A stretch of DNA of 64,000 nucleotides, taken from contig NC_079880.1 of NCBI RefSeq assembly GCF_029227915.1, positions 4,962,001 to 5,026,000 of the forward strand, given 5' to 3'. A program made the translations under genes and the position numbers. Below the pieces are notes generated by a model, which was given only the letters and a program-made list of their open reading frames with translations, was not told the DNA's origin and did not search any database. This DNA is from Hydractinia symbiolongicarpus. Lineage: Eukaryota; Cnidaria; Hydrozoa; Anthoathecata; Hydractiniidae. Positions 37,257-49,440 of the stretch are shown here, piece by piece; position 1 is the first letter of the stretch; each line of letters opens with the position of its first letter.

Positions 37257-38878
37257 CGCATAAGACTTTTAGTTTTCAAAAATGTTTTCATTTTTGATGA
37301 GACGCTTAATGAAAGTGGTTTAATCGCCAGCAAACGAAAACCCGCGATTTCCCGTAAATCCCGGGCTTGGCCCGTATAGTCGAATGTATACAAAGAAAGT
37401 ACCCTGTGAGTAAACTCATTTCCAAAACGATTTTTTAAATTATCTTTTCACCACTAAAACGCATGAGACTTGTAGTTTTTAAAAATGTTTTCATTTTTGA
37501 TGAGACGCTGAATAAAAGAAGTGTAATCGCCGGCAAACGAAAACCCGCCATTTCCCGTAAACCCCGGACTCGGCCCGTATAGTCAAAAGTATACAAAGAA
37601 ATTACCCAGGGAGTAAACTCATTTTCCGAACGATTTTTTAAATTATTTTTTCACCACTACAACGCATGAGACTTGTAGTTTTTAAAAATGTTTTCATTTT
37701 TGATGAGACGCTGAATAAAAGAAGTTTAATCGCCGGCAAACGAAAACCCGCAATTTCCCGTAAACCCCAGACTCGGCCAGTATAGTCAAAAGTATACAAA
37801 GAAAGTACCCAGGGAATAAACTCATTTTCCGAACGATTTTTTAAATTATTTTTTCACCACTACAACGCATGAGATTTGTAGTTTTCAAAAATGTTTTCAT
37901 TTTTGATGAGACGCTGAATAAAAGAAGTTTAATCGCCCTCAAACGAAAATCCGCGATTTCCCGTAAATCCCGGACTCGGCCCGTATAGTCCAAAGTATAC
38001 AAAGAAAGTACCCAGGGAGTAAACTCATTTCCCGAACGATTTTTTAAAGTATTTTTTCACCACTAAAACGCATGAGACTTGTAGTTTTCAAAAATGTTTT
38101 CATTTTTGATGAGACGCTTCTTAAAAGAGGTTTAATCGCCGGCAAACGAAATCCCGCGATTTCCCGTAAATACCGGGCTTGGCCCGTATAGTCGAATATA
38201 TACAAAGAAAGTACCCAGGGAGTAAACTCATTTCCCGAACGATTTTTTAATTTTTTTTTCAACACTAAAACGCATGAGACTTGAAGTTTTCAAAAATGTT
38301 TTCATTTTTGATGAAACGCTGAATAAAAGAAGTTTAATCGCCGGCAAACGAAAACCCGCGATTTCCCGTAAATCCCGGCTTGGCCCGTATAGTCAAAAGT
38401 ATACAAAGAAAGTACCCAGGGAGTAAACTCATTTCCCGAACGATTTTTTAAATTATTTTTTCACCACTAAAACGCATGAGACTTGTAGTTTTCAAAAATG
38501 TTTTTATTTTTGATGAGACGCTGAATAAAAGCAGTTTAATCGCCGGCAAACGAAAACCTGCGATTTCCCGTAAATCCCGGACTCGGCCCGTATAGTCAAA
38601 AGTATACAAAGAAAGTACCCAGGGAGTAAACTCATTTCCCGAGCGATTTTTTAATTTTTTTTTTCACCACTAAAACGCATGAGAATTGAAGTTTTCAAAA
38701 ATGTTTTCATTTTTGATGAGACGGTTAATGAAAGAAGTTTAATCGCCGGCAAACGAAATCCCGCGATTTCCCGTAAATCCCGGGCTTGGCCCGTATAGTC
38801 GAATGTATACAAAGAAAGTACAAAGTGAGTAAACTCATTTCCCAAACGATTTTTTTATTTTTTTTTTCACCACTAAAA
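37257..38878 (+). repeat. 9-monomer HOR, copy 2 (eight monomers retained)
   Basis: Matches 35432-37053 closely, including the rare GAGATTTGTAG and GAGAATTGAAG variants. The ninth monomer is replaced by the 212-bp variant at 38879, which marks a recombination boundary. Confidence 0.82.
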
Positions 38879-39090
38879 CGCATGAGACTTGTAGTTTTCA
38901 AAAATGTTTTCATTTTTTTCATTTTTGATGAGACGCTGAATAAAAGAAGTTTAATCGCCGGAAAACGAAAACCCGCGATTTACCGTAAATCCCAGGCTTG
39001 GCCCGTATAGTCGAATGTATACAAAGAAAGTACCCTGTGAGTAAACTCATTTCCAGAACGATTTTTTAAATTATTTTTTCACCACTAAAA
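38879..39090 (+). repeat. 212-bp satellite monomer with 9-bp insertion (copy 2)
   Basis: Same 9-bp insertion as the monomer at 29538. It also shares the downstream variants GGAAAACG, TTTACCGTAAATCCCAGG and TTTCCAGAACG, so these are copies of one ancestral monomer and not independent events. Confidence 0.9.
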
Positions 39091-40308
39091 CGCATAAGAC
39101 TTGTAGTTTTTAAAAATGTTTTCATTTTTGGTGAGACGCTGAATAAAAGAAGTTTAATCGACGGCAAACGAAAACCCGCCATTCCCCGTAAACCCCGGAC
39201 TCGACCCGTATAGTCAAAAGTATGCAAAGAAAGTACCCAGGGAGTAAACTCATTTCCCGAACGATTTTTTATATTTTTTTCTTTACCATTAAAACGCATG
39301 AGACTTGTAGTTTTCAAAAATGTTTTCATTTTTGATGAGACGCTTAATGAAAGAGGTTTAATCGCCGAAAAACGAATACCCGCGATTTTCCGTAAATCCC
39401 GGGCTTGGCCCGTATAGTCGAATGTATACAAAGAAAGTACCCTATGAGTAAACTCATTTCCAGAACGATTTTTTAAATTATTTTTTCACCACTAAAACGC
39501 ATAAGATTTGTAGTTTTTAAAAATGTTTTCATTTTTGATGAAACGCTGAATAAAAGAAGTTTAATCGCCGGCAAACGAAAACCCGCGATTTCCCGTAAAT
39601 CCCGGCTTGTCCCGTATAGTCAAAAGTATACAAAGAAAGTACCCAGGGAGTAAACTCATTTCCCGAACGATTTTTTAAATTATTTTTTCACCACTAAAAC
39701 GCATAAGACTTGTAGTTTTTAAAAATGTTTTCATTTTTGGTGAGACGCTGAATAAAAGAAGTTTAATCGACGGCAAACGAAAACCCGCCATTCCCCGTAA
39801 ACCCCGGACTCGACCCGTATAGTCAAAAGTATGCAAAGAAAGTACCCAGGGAGTAAACTCATTTCCCGAACGATTTTTTATATTTTTTTCTTTACCATTA
39901 AAACGCATGAGACTTGTAGTTTTCAAAAATGTTTTCATTTTTGATGAGACGCTTAATGAAAGAGGTTTAATCGCCGAAAAACGAATACCCGCGATTTTCC
40001 GTAAATCCCGGGCTTGGCCCGTATAGTCGAATGTATACAAAGAAAGTACCCTATGAGTAAACTCATTTCCAGAACGATTTTTTAAATTATTTTTTCACCA
40101 CTAAAACGCATAAGATTTGTAGTTTTTAAAAATGTTTTCATTTTTGATGAAACGCTGAATAAAAGAAGTTTAATCGCCGGCAAACGAAAACCCGCGATTT
40201 CCCGTAAATCCCGGCTTGTCCCGTATAGTCAAAAGTATACAAAGAAAGTACCCAGGGAGTAAACTCATTTCCCGAACGATTTTTTAAATTATTTTTTCAC
40301 CACTAAAA
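39091..40308 (+). repeat. 3-monomer HOR, two copies of 609 bp
   Basis: The units 39091-39699 and 39700-40308 look identical or nearly so. Shared markers are CGCATAAG, TTTGGTGAGACG, GTATGCAAAG, GAAAAACGAATACCCGCG and GGCTTGTCCCG. The monomer after 40308 no longer matches. Confidence 0.88.
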
Positions 40309-41931
40309 CGCATGAGACTTGTAGTTTTCAAAAATGTTTTCATTTTTGATGAGACGCTGAATAAAAGCAGTTTAATCGCCGGCAAACGAAAACCTGCGAT
40401 TTCCCGTAAATCCCGGACTCGGCCCGTATAGTCAAAAGTATACAAAGAAAGTACCCTGGGAGTAAACTCATTTCCCAAACGATTTTTTAATTTTTTTTTT
40501 CACCACTAAAACGCATGAGACTTGAAGTTTTCAAAAATGTTTTCATTTTTGATGAGACGGTTAATGAAAGAAGTTTAATCGCCGGCAAACGAAATCCCGC
40601 GATTTCCCGTAAATCCCGGGCTTGGCCCGTATAGTCGAATGTATACAAAGAAAGTACAAAGTGAGTAAACTCATTTCCCAAACGATTTTTTAATTTTTTT
40701 TGTCACCACTAAAACGCATGAGACTTGTAGTTTTCAAAAATGTTTTCATTTTTGATGAGACGCTTAATGAAAGAGGTTTAATCGCCGGCAAACGAAATCC
40801 CGCGTTTTCCTGTAAATCCGGGGCTTGGCCCGTATAGTCGAATGTATACAAAGAAAGTACCCAGGGAGTAAACTCATTTCCCGAACGATTTTTTAAATTT
40901 TTTTTTCACCACTAAAACGCATGAGACTTGTAGTTTTCAAAAATGTTTTCATTTTTGATGAGACGCTGAATAAAAGAAGTTTAATCGCCCTCAAACAAAA
41001 ATCCGCGATTTCCCGTAAACCCCGGACTCGGCCCGTATAGTCCAAAGTATACAAAGAAAGTACCCAGGGAGTAAACTCATTTCCCGAACAATTTTTTAAA
41101 TTATTTTTTCACCACTAAAACGCATGAGACTTGTAGTTTTCAAAAATGTTTTCATTTTTGATGAGACGCTTATTAAAAGAGGTTTAATCGCCGGCAAACG
41201 AAATCCCGCGATTTCCCGTAAATCCCGGGCTTGGCCCGTATAGTCGAATGTATACAAAGAAAGTACCCAGGGAGTAAACTCATTTCCCGAACGATTTTCT
41301 AATTTTTTTTTTCACCACTAAAACGCATGAGACTTGAAGTTTTCAAAAATGTTTTCATTTTTGATGAGACGGTTGATAAAAGAAGTTTAATCGCCGGCAA
41401 ACGAAATCCCGCGATTTCCCGTAAATCCCGGGCTTGGCCCGTATAGTCGAATGTATACAAAGAAAGTTCCCAGGGAGTAAACTCATTTCCCGAACGATTT
41501 TTTAATTTTTTTTTTCACCACTAAAACGCATGAGACTTGAAGTTTTCAAAAATGTTTTCATTTTTGATGAGACGGTTGATGAAAGAAGTTTAATCGCCAG
41601 CAAACGAAATCCCGCGATTTCCCGTAAATCCCGGGCTTGGCCCGTGTAGTCGAATGTATACAAAGAAAGTACCCTGTGAGTAAACTCATTTCCCAAACGA
41701 TTTTTTAATTTTTTTTTCACCACTAAAGCGCATGAGACTTGTAGTTTTTAAAAATGTTTTTATTTTTGATGAGACGCTTAATGAAAGAGGTTTAATCGCC
41801 GGCAAACGAAATCCCGCATTTTCCCGTAAATCCGGGGCTTGGCCCGTATAGTCGAATGTATACAAAGAAAGTACCCAGGGAGTAAACTCATTTCCCGAAC
41901 GATTTTTTAAATTTTTTTTTCACCACTAAAA
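40309..41931 (+). repeat. Mosaic satellite monomers
   Basis: About eight monomers. The first five or six follow the same order as those from about 33400 and 30000 (AAAGCAG, ACAAAGTGAG, TTTGTCACC, CCCTCAAACAAAAATCC types), so this is a displaced paralogue of the 6-mer family. No gene is seen. Confidence 0.75.
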
Positions 41932-43348
41932 CGCATGAGACTTGTAGTTTTCAAAAATGTTTTCATGTTTGATGAGACGCTGAATAAAAGAAGTTTAATC
42001 GCCCTCAAACGAAAATTCGCGATTTCCCGTAAATCCCGGACTCGGCTCGTATAGTCCAAAGTATACAAAGAAAGTACCCAGGGAGTAAACTCATTTCCCG
42101 AACGATTTTTTAAATTATTTTTTCACCACTAAAACGCATGAGACTTGTAGTTTTTAAAAATGTTTTCATTTTTGATGAAACGCTGAATAAAAGAAGTTTA
42201 ATCGCCGGCAAACGAAAACCCGCCATTTCCCGTAAACCCCGGACTCGACCCGTATAGTCAAAAGTATTCAAAGAAAGTACCCAGGGAGTAAACTTATTTC
42301 CCGAACGATTTTTTATATTTTTTTACCACTAAAACGCATGAGACTTGTAGTTTTCAGAAATGTTTTCATTTTTGATGAGACGCTTAATGAAAGTGGTTTA
42401 ATCGCCAGCAAACAAAAACCCGCGATTTCCCGTAAATCCCGGGCTTGGCCCGTATAGTCGAATGTATACAAAGAAAGTACCCTGTGAGTAAACTCATTTC
42501 CAAAACGATTTTTTAAATTATCTTTTCACCACTAAAACGCATGAGACTTGTAGTTTTTAAAAATGTTTTCATTTTTGATGAGACGCTTAATGAACGTGGC
42601 TTAATCGCCAGCAAACGAAAACCCGCGATTTCCCGTAAATCCCGGGGTTGGCCCGTATAGTCGAATGTATAGAAAGAAAGTACAAAGTGAGTAAACTCAT
42701 TTCCCAAACGATTTTTTAATTTTTTTTTTCACCACAAAAACGCATGAGACTTGTAGTTTCAAAAATGTTTTCATTTTTGATGAGACGCTGAATAAAAGAA
42801 GTTTAATCGCCCTCAAACGAAAATCCGCGATTTCCCGTAAATCCCGGACTCGGCCCGTATAGTCCAAAGTATACAAAGAAAGTACCCAGGGAGGAAACTC
42901 ATTTCCCGAACGATTTTTTAAATTATTTTTTCACCACTAAAACGCATGAGACTTGTAGTTTTCAAAAATGTTTTCATTTTTGATGAGACGCTTATTAAAA
43001 TAGGTTTATTCGCCGGCAAACGAAATCCCGCGATTTCCCGTAAATCCCGGGCTTGGCCCGTATAGTCGAATGTATACAAAGAAAGTTCCCAGGGAGTAAA
43101 CTCATTTCCCGAACGATTTTTTAATTTTTTTTTTCACCACTAAAACGCATGAGACTTGAAGTTTTCAAAAATGTTTTCATTTTTGATGAGACGGTTGATG
43201 AAAGAAGTTTAATCGCCAGCAAACGAAATCCCGCGATTTCCCGTAAATCCCGGGCTTGGCCCGTGTAGTCGAATGTATACAAAGAAAGTACCCTGTGAGT
43301 AAACTCATTTCCCGAACGATTTTTTAAATTTTTTTTTCACCACTAAAA
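41932..43348 (+). repeat. 7-monomer HOR of a second type, copy 1 (1,417 bp)
   Basis: Recurs at 43349-44762. Shared markers are TTTTCATGTTTGATG, CGAAAATTCGCG, CGGCTCGTATAG, TTTATATTTTTTTACC, GTATAGAAAGAAAG and the one-base-deleted head GTAGTTTCAAAAATG (about 42741 and 44156). Its monomer order differs from that of the 16.5-26 kb 7-mer. Confidence 0.85.
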
Positions 43349-44762
43349 CGCATGAGACTTGTAGTTTTCAAAAATGTTTTCATGTTTGATGAGACGCTGA
43401 ATAAAAGAAGTTTAATCGCCCTCAAACGAAAATTCGCGATTTCCCGTAAATCCCGGACTCGGCTCGTATAGTCCAAAGTATACAAAGAAAGTACCCAGGG
43501 AGTAAACTCATTTCCCGAACGATTTTTTAAATTATTTTTTCACCACTAAAACGCATGAGACTTGTAGTTTTTAAAAATGTTTTCATTTTTGATGAAACGC
43601 TGAATAAAAGAAGTTTAATCGCCGGCAAACGAAAACCCGCCATTTCCCGTAAACCCCGGACTCGACCCGTATAGTCAAAAGTATACAAAGAAAGTACCCA
43701 GGGAGTAAACTTATTTCCCGAACGATTTTTATATTTTTTTACCACTAAAACGCATGAGACTTGTAGTTTTCAGAAATGTTTTCATTTTTGATGAGACGCT
43801 TAATGAAAGTGGTTTAATCGCCAGCAAACAAAAACCGCGATTTCCCGTAAATCCCGGGCTTGGCCCGTATAGTCGAATGTATACAAAGAAAGTACCCTGT
43901 GAGTAAACTCATTTCCAAAACGATTTTTTAAATTATCTTTTCACCACTAAAACGCATGAGACTTGTAGTTTTTAAAAATGTTTTCATTTTTGATGAGACG
44001 CTTAATGAACGTGGCTTAATCGCCAGCAAACGAAAACCCGCGATTTCCCGTAAATCCCGGGGTTGGCCCGTATAGTCGAATGTATAGAAAGAAAGTACAA
44101 AGTGAGTAAACTCATTTCCCAAACGATTTTTTAATTTTTTTTTTCACCACAAAAACGCATGAGACTTGTAGTTTCAAAAATGTTTTCATTTTTGATGAGA
44201 CGCTGAATAAAAGAAGTTTAATCGCCCTCAAACGAAAATCCGCGATTTCCCGTAAATCCCGGACTCGGCCCGTATAGTCCAAAGTATACAAAGAAAGTAC
44301 CCAGGGAGGAAACTCATTTCCCGAACGATTTTTTAAATTATTTTTTCACCACTAAAACGCATGAGACTTGTAGTTTTCAAAAATGTTTTCATTTTTGATG
44401 AGACGCTTATTAAAAGAGGTTTAATCGCCGGCAAACGAAATCCCGCGATTTCCCGTAAATCCCGGGCTTGGCCCGTATAGTCGATTGTATACAAAGAAAG
44501 TTCCCAGGGAGTAAACTCATTTCCCGAACGATTTTTTAATTTTTTTTTTCACCACTAAAACGCATGAGACTTGAAGTTTTCAAAAATGTTTTCATTTTTG
44601 ATGAGACGGTTGATGAAAGAAGTTTAATCGCCAGCAAACGAAATCCCGCGATTTCCCGTAAATCCCGGGCTTGGCCCGTGTAGTCGAATGTATACAAAGA
44701 AAGTACCCTGTGAGTAAACTCATTTCCCAAACGATTTTTTAATTTTTTTTTCACCACTAAAA
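43349..44762 (+). repeat. 7-monomer HOR of a second type, copy 2 (1,414 bp)
   Basis: Tandem duplicate of 41932-43348. It differs by a few bases, mostly single-base changes in homopolymer runs (for example CAAAAACCGCG against CAAAAACCCGCG, and one T fewer before ATATTTTTTTACC). Confidence 0.85.
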
Positions 44763-47408
44763 CGCATGAGACTTGTAGTTTTAAAAAATGTTTTTATTTT
44801 TGATGAGACGCTTAATGAAAGAGGTTTAATCGCCGGCAAACGAAATCCCGCATTTTCCCGTAAATCCGGGGCTTGGCCCGTATAGTCGAATGTATACAAA
44901 GAAAGTACCCAGGGAGTAAACTCATTTCCCGAACGATTTTTTAAATTATTTTTTCACCACTAAAACGCATGAGACTTGTAGTTTTTAAAAATGTTTTCAT
45001 TTTTGATGAAACGCTGAATAAAAGAAGTTTAATCGCCGGCAAACGAAAACCCGCCATTTCCCGTAAACCCCGGACTCGACCCGTATAGTCAAAAGTATAC
45101 AAAGAAAGTACCCAGGGAGTAAACTTATTTCCCGAACGATTTTTTATATTTTTTTACCACTAAAACGCATGAGACTTGTAGTTTTCAGAAATGTTTTCAT
45201 TTTTGATGAGACGCTTAATGAAAGTGGTTTAATCGCCAGCAAACAAAAACCCGCGATTTCCCGTAAATCCCGGGCTTGGCCCGTATAGTCGAATGTATAC
45301 AAAGAAAGTACCCTGTGAGTAAACTCATTTCCAAAACGATTTTTTAAATTATCTTTTCACCACTACAACGCATGAGACTTGTAGTTTTTAAAAATGTTTT
45401 CATTTTTGATGAGACGCTGAATAAAAGAAGTTTAATCGACGGCAAACGAAAACCCGCCATTTCCCGTAAACCCCGGACTCGACCCGTATAGTCAAATGTA
45501 TACAAAGAAAGTACCCAGGGAGTAAACTCATTTCCCGAACGATTTTTTATATTATTTTTTTTACCACTAAACGCATAAGACTTGTAGTTTTCAAAAATAT
45601 TTTCATATTTGATGGGACGCTGAATAAAAGAAGTTTAATCGCCGGCAAACGAAAATCCGCGATTTCCCGTAAATCCCGGACTCGGCCCGTATAGTCAAAA
45701 GTATACAAAGAAAGTACCCAGGGAGTAAACTCATTTCCCGAACGATTTTTTAAATTATTTTTTCACCACTAAAACGCATGAGACTTGTAGTTTTCAAAAA
45801 TGTTTTTATTTTTGATGAGACGCTGAATAAAAGCAGTTTAATCGCCGGCAAACGAAAACCTGCGATTTCCCGTAAATCCCGGACTCGGCCCGTATAGTCA
45901 AAAGTATACAAAGAAAGTACCCAGGGAGTAAACTCATTTCCCGAGCGATTTTTTAATTTTTTTTTTCACCACTAAAACGCATGAGACTTGAAGTTTTCAA
46001 AAATGTTTTCATTTTTGATGAGACGGTTAATGAAAGAAGTTTAATCGCCGGCAAACGAAATCCCGCGATTTCCCGTAAATCCCGGGCTTGGCCCGTATAG
46101 TCGAATGTATACAAAGAAAGTACAAAGTGAGTAAACTCATTTCCCAAACGATTTTTTAATTTTTTTTTTTTCACCACTAAAACGCATGAGACTTGTAGTT
46201 TTCAAAAATGTTTTCATTTTTTTCATTTTTGATGAGACGCTGAATAAAAGAAGTTTAATCGCCGGAAAACGAAAACCCGCGATTTACCGTAAATCCCAGG
46301 CTTGGCCCGTATAGTCGAATGTATACAAAGAAAGTACCCTGTGAGTAAACTCATTTCCAGAACGATTTTTTAAATTATTTTTTCACCACTAAAACGCATA
46401 AGACTTGTAGTTTTTAAAAATGTTTTCATTTTTGATGAGACGCTGAATAAAAGAAGTTTAATCGACGGCAAACGAAAACCCGCCATTCCCCGTAAACCCC
46501 GGACTCGACCCGTATAGTCAAAAGTATGCAAAGAAAGTACCCAGGGAGTAAACTCATTTCCCGAACGATTTTTTATATTTTTTTCTTTACCATTAAAACG
46601 CATGAGACTTGTAGTTTTCAAAAATGTTTTCATTTTTGATGAGACGCTTAATGAAAGAGGTTTAATCGCCGAAAAACGAATACCGCGATTTTCCGTAAAT
46701 CCCGGGCTTGGCCCGTATAGTCGAATGTATACAAAGAAAGTACCCTATGAGTAAACTCATTTCCAGAACGATTTTTTAAATTATTTTTTCACCACTAAAA
46801 CGCATAAGACTTGTAGTTTTTAAAAATGTTTTCATTTTTGATGAAACGCTGAATCAAAGAAGTTTAATCGCCGGCAAACGAAAACCCGCGATTTCCCGTA
46901 AATCCCGGCTTGTCCCGTATAGTCAAAAGTATACAAAGAAAGTACCCAGGGAGTAAACTCATTTCCCGAACGATTTTTTAAATTATTTTTTCACCACTAA
47001 AACGCATGAGACTTGTAGTTTTCAAAAATGTTTTCATTTTTGATGAGACGCTGAATAAAAGCAGTTTAATCGCCGGCAAACGAAAACCTGCGATTTCCCG
47101 TAAATTCCGGACTCAGCCCGTATAGTCAAAAGTATACAAAGAAAGTACCCTGGGAGTAAACTTATTTCCCAAACGATTTTTTAATTTTTTTTTTCACCAC
47201 TAAAACGCATGAGACTTGAAGTTTTCAAAAATGTTTTCATTTTTGATGAGACGGTTAATGAAAGAAGTTTAATCGCCGGCAAACGAAATCCCGCGTTTTC
47301 CTGTAAATCCGGGGCTTGGCCCGTATAGTCGAATGTATACAAAGAAAGTACCCAGGGAGTAAACTCATTTCCCGAACGATTTTTTAAATTTTTTTTTCAC
47401 CACCAAAA
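44763..47408 (+). repeat. Mosaic satellite monomers
   Basis: About 13 monomers. The stretch from about 44966 repeats two monomers of the preceding 7-mer, after which the order changes to subtypes seen at 29-30 kb and 38-40 kb, including a third 212-bp monomer at 46183. No gene is seen. Confidence 0.75.
46183..46394 (+). repeat. 212-bp satellite monomer with 9-bp insertion (copy 3)
   Basis: The anchor spacing is 212 bp and the same 9-bp duplication lies near 46211-46231. Its neighbours (the ACAAAGTGAG type before, the CGCATAAG type after) match those of the copy at 38879. Confidence 0.9.
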
Positions 47409-49440
47409 CGCATGAGACTTGTAGTTTTCAAAAATGTTTTCATTTTTGATGAGACGCTGAATAAAAGAAGTTTAATCGCCCTCAAACAAAAATCCGCGAT
47501 TTCCCGTAAACCCCGGACTCGGCCCGTATAGTCCAAAGTATACAAAGAAAGTACCCTGTGAGTAAACTCATTTCCCGAACGATTTTTTAAATTATTTTTT
47601 TACCACTAAAACGCATGAGACTTGTAGTTTTCAGAAATGTTTTCATTTTTGATGAGACGCTTAATGAACGTGGCTTAATCGCCAGCAAACGAAAACCCGC
47701 GATTTCCCGTAAATCCCGGGGTTGGCCCGTATAGTCGAATGTATAGAAAGAAAGTACCCTGTGAGTAAACTCATTTCCAAAACGATTTTTTAAATTATCT
47801 TTTCACCACTAAAACGCATGAGACTTGTAGTTTTTAAAAATGTTTTCATTTTTGATGAGACGCTGAATAAAATAAGTTTAATCGACGGCAAACGAAAACC
47901 CGCCATTTCCCGTAAACCCCGGACTCGACCCGTATAGTCAAAAGTATACAAAGAAAGTACCCAGGGAGTAAACTCATTTCCCGAACGATTTTTTATATTT
48001 TTTTCTTTACCACTAAAACGCATGAGACTTGTAGTTTTCAAAAATGTTTTCATTTTTGATAAGACGCTTAATGAAAGAGGTTTAATCGCCGAAAAACGAA
48101 TACCCGCGATTTTCCGTAAATCCCGGGCTTGGCCCGTATAGTCGAATGTATACAAAGAAAGTACCCTATGAGTAAACTCATTTCCAGAACGATTTTTTAA
48201 ATTATTTTTTCACCACTAAAACGCATAAGACTTGTAGTTTTTAAAAATGTTTTCATTTTTGATGAAACGCTGAATAAAAAAGTTTAATCGCCGGCAAACG
48301 AAAACCCGCCATTTCCCGTAAACCCCGGACTCGACCCGTATAGTCAAAAGTATACAAAGAAAGTACCCAGGGAGTAAACTCATTTCCCGAACGATTTTTT
48401 ATATTTTTTTCTTTACCACTAAAACGCATGAGACTTGTAGTTTTCAAAAATGTTTTCATTTTTGATGAGACGCTGAATAAAAGAAGTTTAATCGCCCTCA
48501 AACAAAAATCCGCGATTTCCCGTAAACCCCGGACTCGGCCCGTATAGTCCAAAGTATACAAAGAAAGTACCCTGTGAGTAAACTCATTTCCCGAACGATT
48601 TTTTAAATTATTTTTTTACCACTAAAACGCATGAGACTTGTAGTTTTCAGAAATGTTTTCATTTTTGATGAGACGCTTAATGAACGTGGCTTAATCGCCA
48701 GCAAACGAAAACCCGCGATTTCCCGTAAATCCCGGGGTTGGCCCGTATAGTCGAATGTATAGAAAGAAAGTACCCTGTGAGTAAACTCATTTCCAAAACG
48801 ATTTTTTAAATTATCTTTTCACCACTAAAACGCATGAGACTTGTAGTTTTTAAAAATGTTTTCATTTTTGATGAGACGCTGAATAAAATAAGTTTAATCG
48901 ACGGCAAACGAAAACCCGCCATTTCCCGTAAACCCCGGACTCGACCCGTATAGTCAAAAGTATACAAAGAAAGTACCCAGGGAGTAAACTCATTTCCCGA
49001 ACGATTTTTTATATTTTTTTCTTTACCACTAAAACGCATGAGACTTGTAGTTTTCAAAAATGTTTTCATTTTTGATAAGACGCTTAATGAAAGAGGTTTA
49101 ATCGCCGAAAAACGAATACCCGCGATTTTCCGTAAATCCCGGGCTTGGCCCGTATAGTCGAATGTATACAAAGAAAGTACCCTATGAGTAAACTCATTTC
49201 CAGAACGATTTTTTAAATTATTTTTTCACCACTAAAACGCATAAGACTTGTAGTTTTTAAAAATGTTTTCATTTTTGATGAAACGCTGAATAAAAAAGTT
49301 TAATCGCCGGCAAACGAAAACCCGCCATTTCCCGTAAACCCCGGACTCGACCCGTATAGTCAAAAGTATACAAAGAAAGTACCCAGGGAGTAAACTCATT
49401 TCCCGAACGATTTTTTATATTTTTTTCTTTACCACTAAAA
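47409..49440 (+). repeat. 5-monomer HOR, two copies of 1,016 bp
   Basis: The units 47409-48424 and 48425-49440 share GAACGTGGCTTAATCGC, GTATAGAAAG, AAAATAAGTTTAATCG, TTTGATAAGACG and the deleted form GCTGAATAAAAAAGTTT in a monomer that spans the join. The first unit starts with a CCCTCAAACAAAAATCC monomer, and so does the second. Confidence 0.86.
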
